Source of the DNA: Methyloprofundus sp.
Lineage (GTDB): Bacteria > Pseudomonadota > Gammaproteobacteria > Methylococcales > Methylomonadaceae
Direction: 5' to 3'
Assembly: GCA_030636485.1 (NCBI GenBank)
Contig: DAOVWV010000080.1
Span: 1 to 7,240, forward strand
Length of the DNA: 7,240 nucleotides
Both the position numbers and the translations under genes were made by a program. The notes below the pieces were generated by a model. The model was given only the letters and a program-made list of their open reading frames with translations. It searched no databases and was not told where the DNA came from. Below are positions 6,621-7,240 of this stretch, piece by piece. How positions within the stretch are numbered: position 1 is the stretch's first letter; each line of letters begins with the position of its first letter.

Positions 6621-7240
6621 GAAATAATCGTTTCACCTTTGGCTAACTTAGGTAATCGTCCTTCCAGTCCCATCGCACCGCGCATCACTTTATTTTTTAA
6701 CGGTGTAATACGTTCGGCAAGACCTAAACCCAGATTTCTAAAAAACTTAATCGGTAATATCTGATTACTAAAAACCCGGTAGAACAAATCCATGACGGTC
6801 ATCATTTTCAGGTTTTCATTGCGACGCAGACGCTCGTAACGCTTGAGCACTGTCACATCGGCTATATTTTTACCTTGATTGCTGGCATCAATCAATACCT
6901 CTGCCAGCATTGCCGCATCCAATAACCCAATATTAACGCCTTGCCCCGCCAAAGGATTAATCATATGCGCGGCATCACCAACCAATGCGACACCTTGTTT
7001 AACATATTCCTGAGCATGTTGCCGTTTTAAAGGAAAACTCGCGACACCCAGAACTTTATTCACCTTACCCAAACACTCTGGAAAAGTTGCCGTTAATTCC
7101 GTCAGTAATTCCGTATCCGCTAAAGCCTTTAAGCGGCGCACTTCATCAGGTGTGTTATACCAGACGATAGATCCATAATTTCCTGTTAAAGGTAAAAAGG
7201 CTTGTGGCCCCGTGGGCACAAATCGCTGCCAGGTTATATC
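6617..7240 (-). CDS. UbiH/UbiF/VisC/COQ6 family FAD-dependent hydroxylase, C-terminal part
   Basis: These flavoprotein monooxygenases hydroxylate the ring of ubiquinone precursors at the membrane. The frame stays open through 7240, giving 207 C-terminal residues of a protein usually near 400; the N-terminal FAD Rossmann motif lies outside. The fragment begins with a TWQRFVPTGPQAFLPL segment typical of the family and contains the second FAD motif VALVGDAAHMINPLAGQGVN (about fragment residues 84-103), with the GD that contacts the FAD ribityl chain. The tail (MDLFYRVFSNQ, then FFRNLGLGLAER) looks most like E. coli UbiF, but the family cannot be split into UbiF, UbiH and UbiI on this part alone. 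A GTG at 7219 is inside the domain and is not the real start. The stop overlaps the yadH ATG by 4 nt, so the two are co-transcribed. Confidence 0.9.
   Translation of the reverse strand, partial: DITWQRFVPTGPQAFLPLTGNYGSIVWYNTPDEVRRLKALADTELLTELTATFPECLGKVNKVLGVASFPLKRQHAQEYVKQGVALVGDAAHMINPLAGQGVNIGLLDAAMLAEVLIDASNQGKNIADVTVLKRYERLRRNENLKMMTVMDLFYRVFSNQILPIKFFRNLGLGLAERITPLKNKVMRGAMGLEGRLPKLAKGETIIS

Noticed and set aside
7217..7219. GTG as the start of the hydroxylase gene
   Set aside because: The same frame continues to the window edge with conserved family residues (ITWQRF) before it, so the gene is truncated by the window and does not start here.

Overview
The window looks like chromosomal DNA from a gammaproteobacterial (type I) methanotroph or a close methylotrophic relative. 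The main evidence is an NADP-dependent methylene-H4MPT/H4F dehydrogenase (mtdA), a MOFRL-type glycerate 2-kinase, serine hydroxymethyltransferase (glyA) and malate dehydrogenase (mdh), which together are serine-cycle functions. A YadH-type ABC-2 permease and a UbiH/UbiF-family hydroxylase also fit a gammaproteobacterial background. The lineage is inferred from gene content and remembered family sequences; no search was run.

Layout. Positions 1-744 (minus) hold the N-terminal 248 residues of an AAA/SMC-like ATPase that runs off the left edge. Positions 745-978 are non-coding and carry two distinct palindromic repeat elements, one REP-like (831-855) and one perfect 11-bp inverted repeat (932-959). 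Positions 979-4528 (minus) hold mtdA, gck and glyA in transcription order, with a 51-nt mtdA-gck gap and an 8-nt gck-glyA overlap. Positions 4529-4682 form a divergent promoter region with overlapping -10 elements and a small palindrome. Positions 4683-5666 (plus) encode mdh. Positions 5667-5855 are a convergent intergenic region with a 10-bp stem-loop. Positions 5856-6620 (minus) encode yadH, which overlaps by ATGA the 3' end of a ubiquinone-biosynthesis-type monooxygenase (6617-7240, minus) whose N-terminus lies beyond the right edge.

How the genes work together. MtdA oxidises methylene-pterin and links formaldehyde-level C1 units to NADPH. GlyA joins methylene-H4F to glycine to make serine. 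Glycerate kinase returns glycerate to phosphoglycerate, and malate dehydrogenase reduces oxaloacetate to malate. The remaining serine-cycle genes (serine-glyoxylate aminotransferase, hydroxypyruvate reductase, PEP carboxylase, malate thiokinase, malyl-CoA lyase) are not in this window.

I see no clearly new biological system. The most open items are the truncated AT-rich ATPase next to repeat elements, the compact shared mtdA/mdh promoter with its palindrome, and the repeat-rich intergenic stretches. No tRNA, rRNA, CRISPR array or intact insertion sequence was found.
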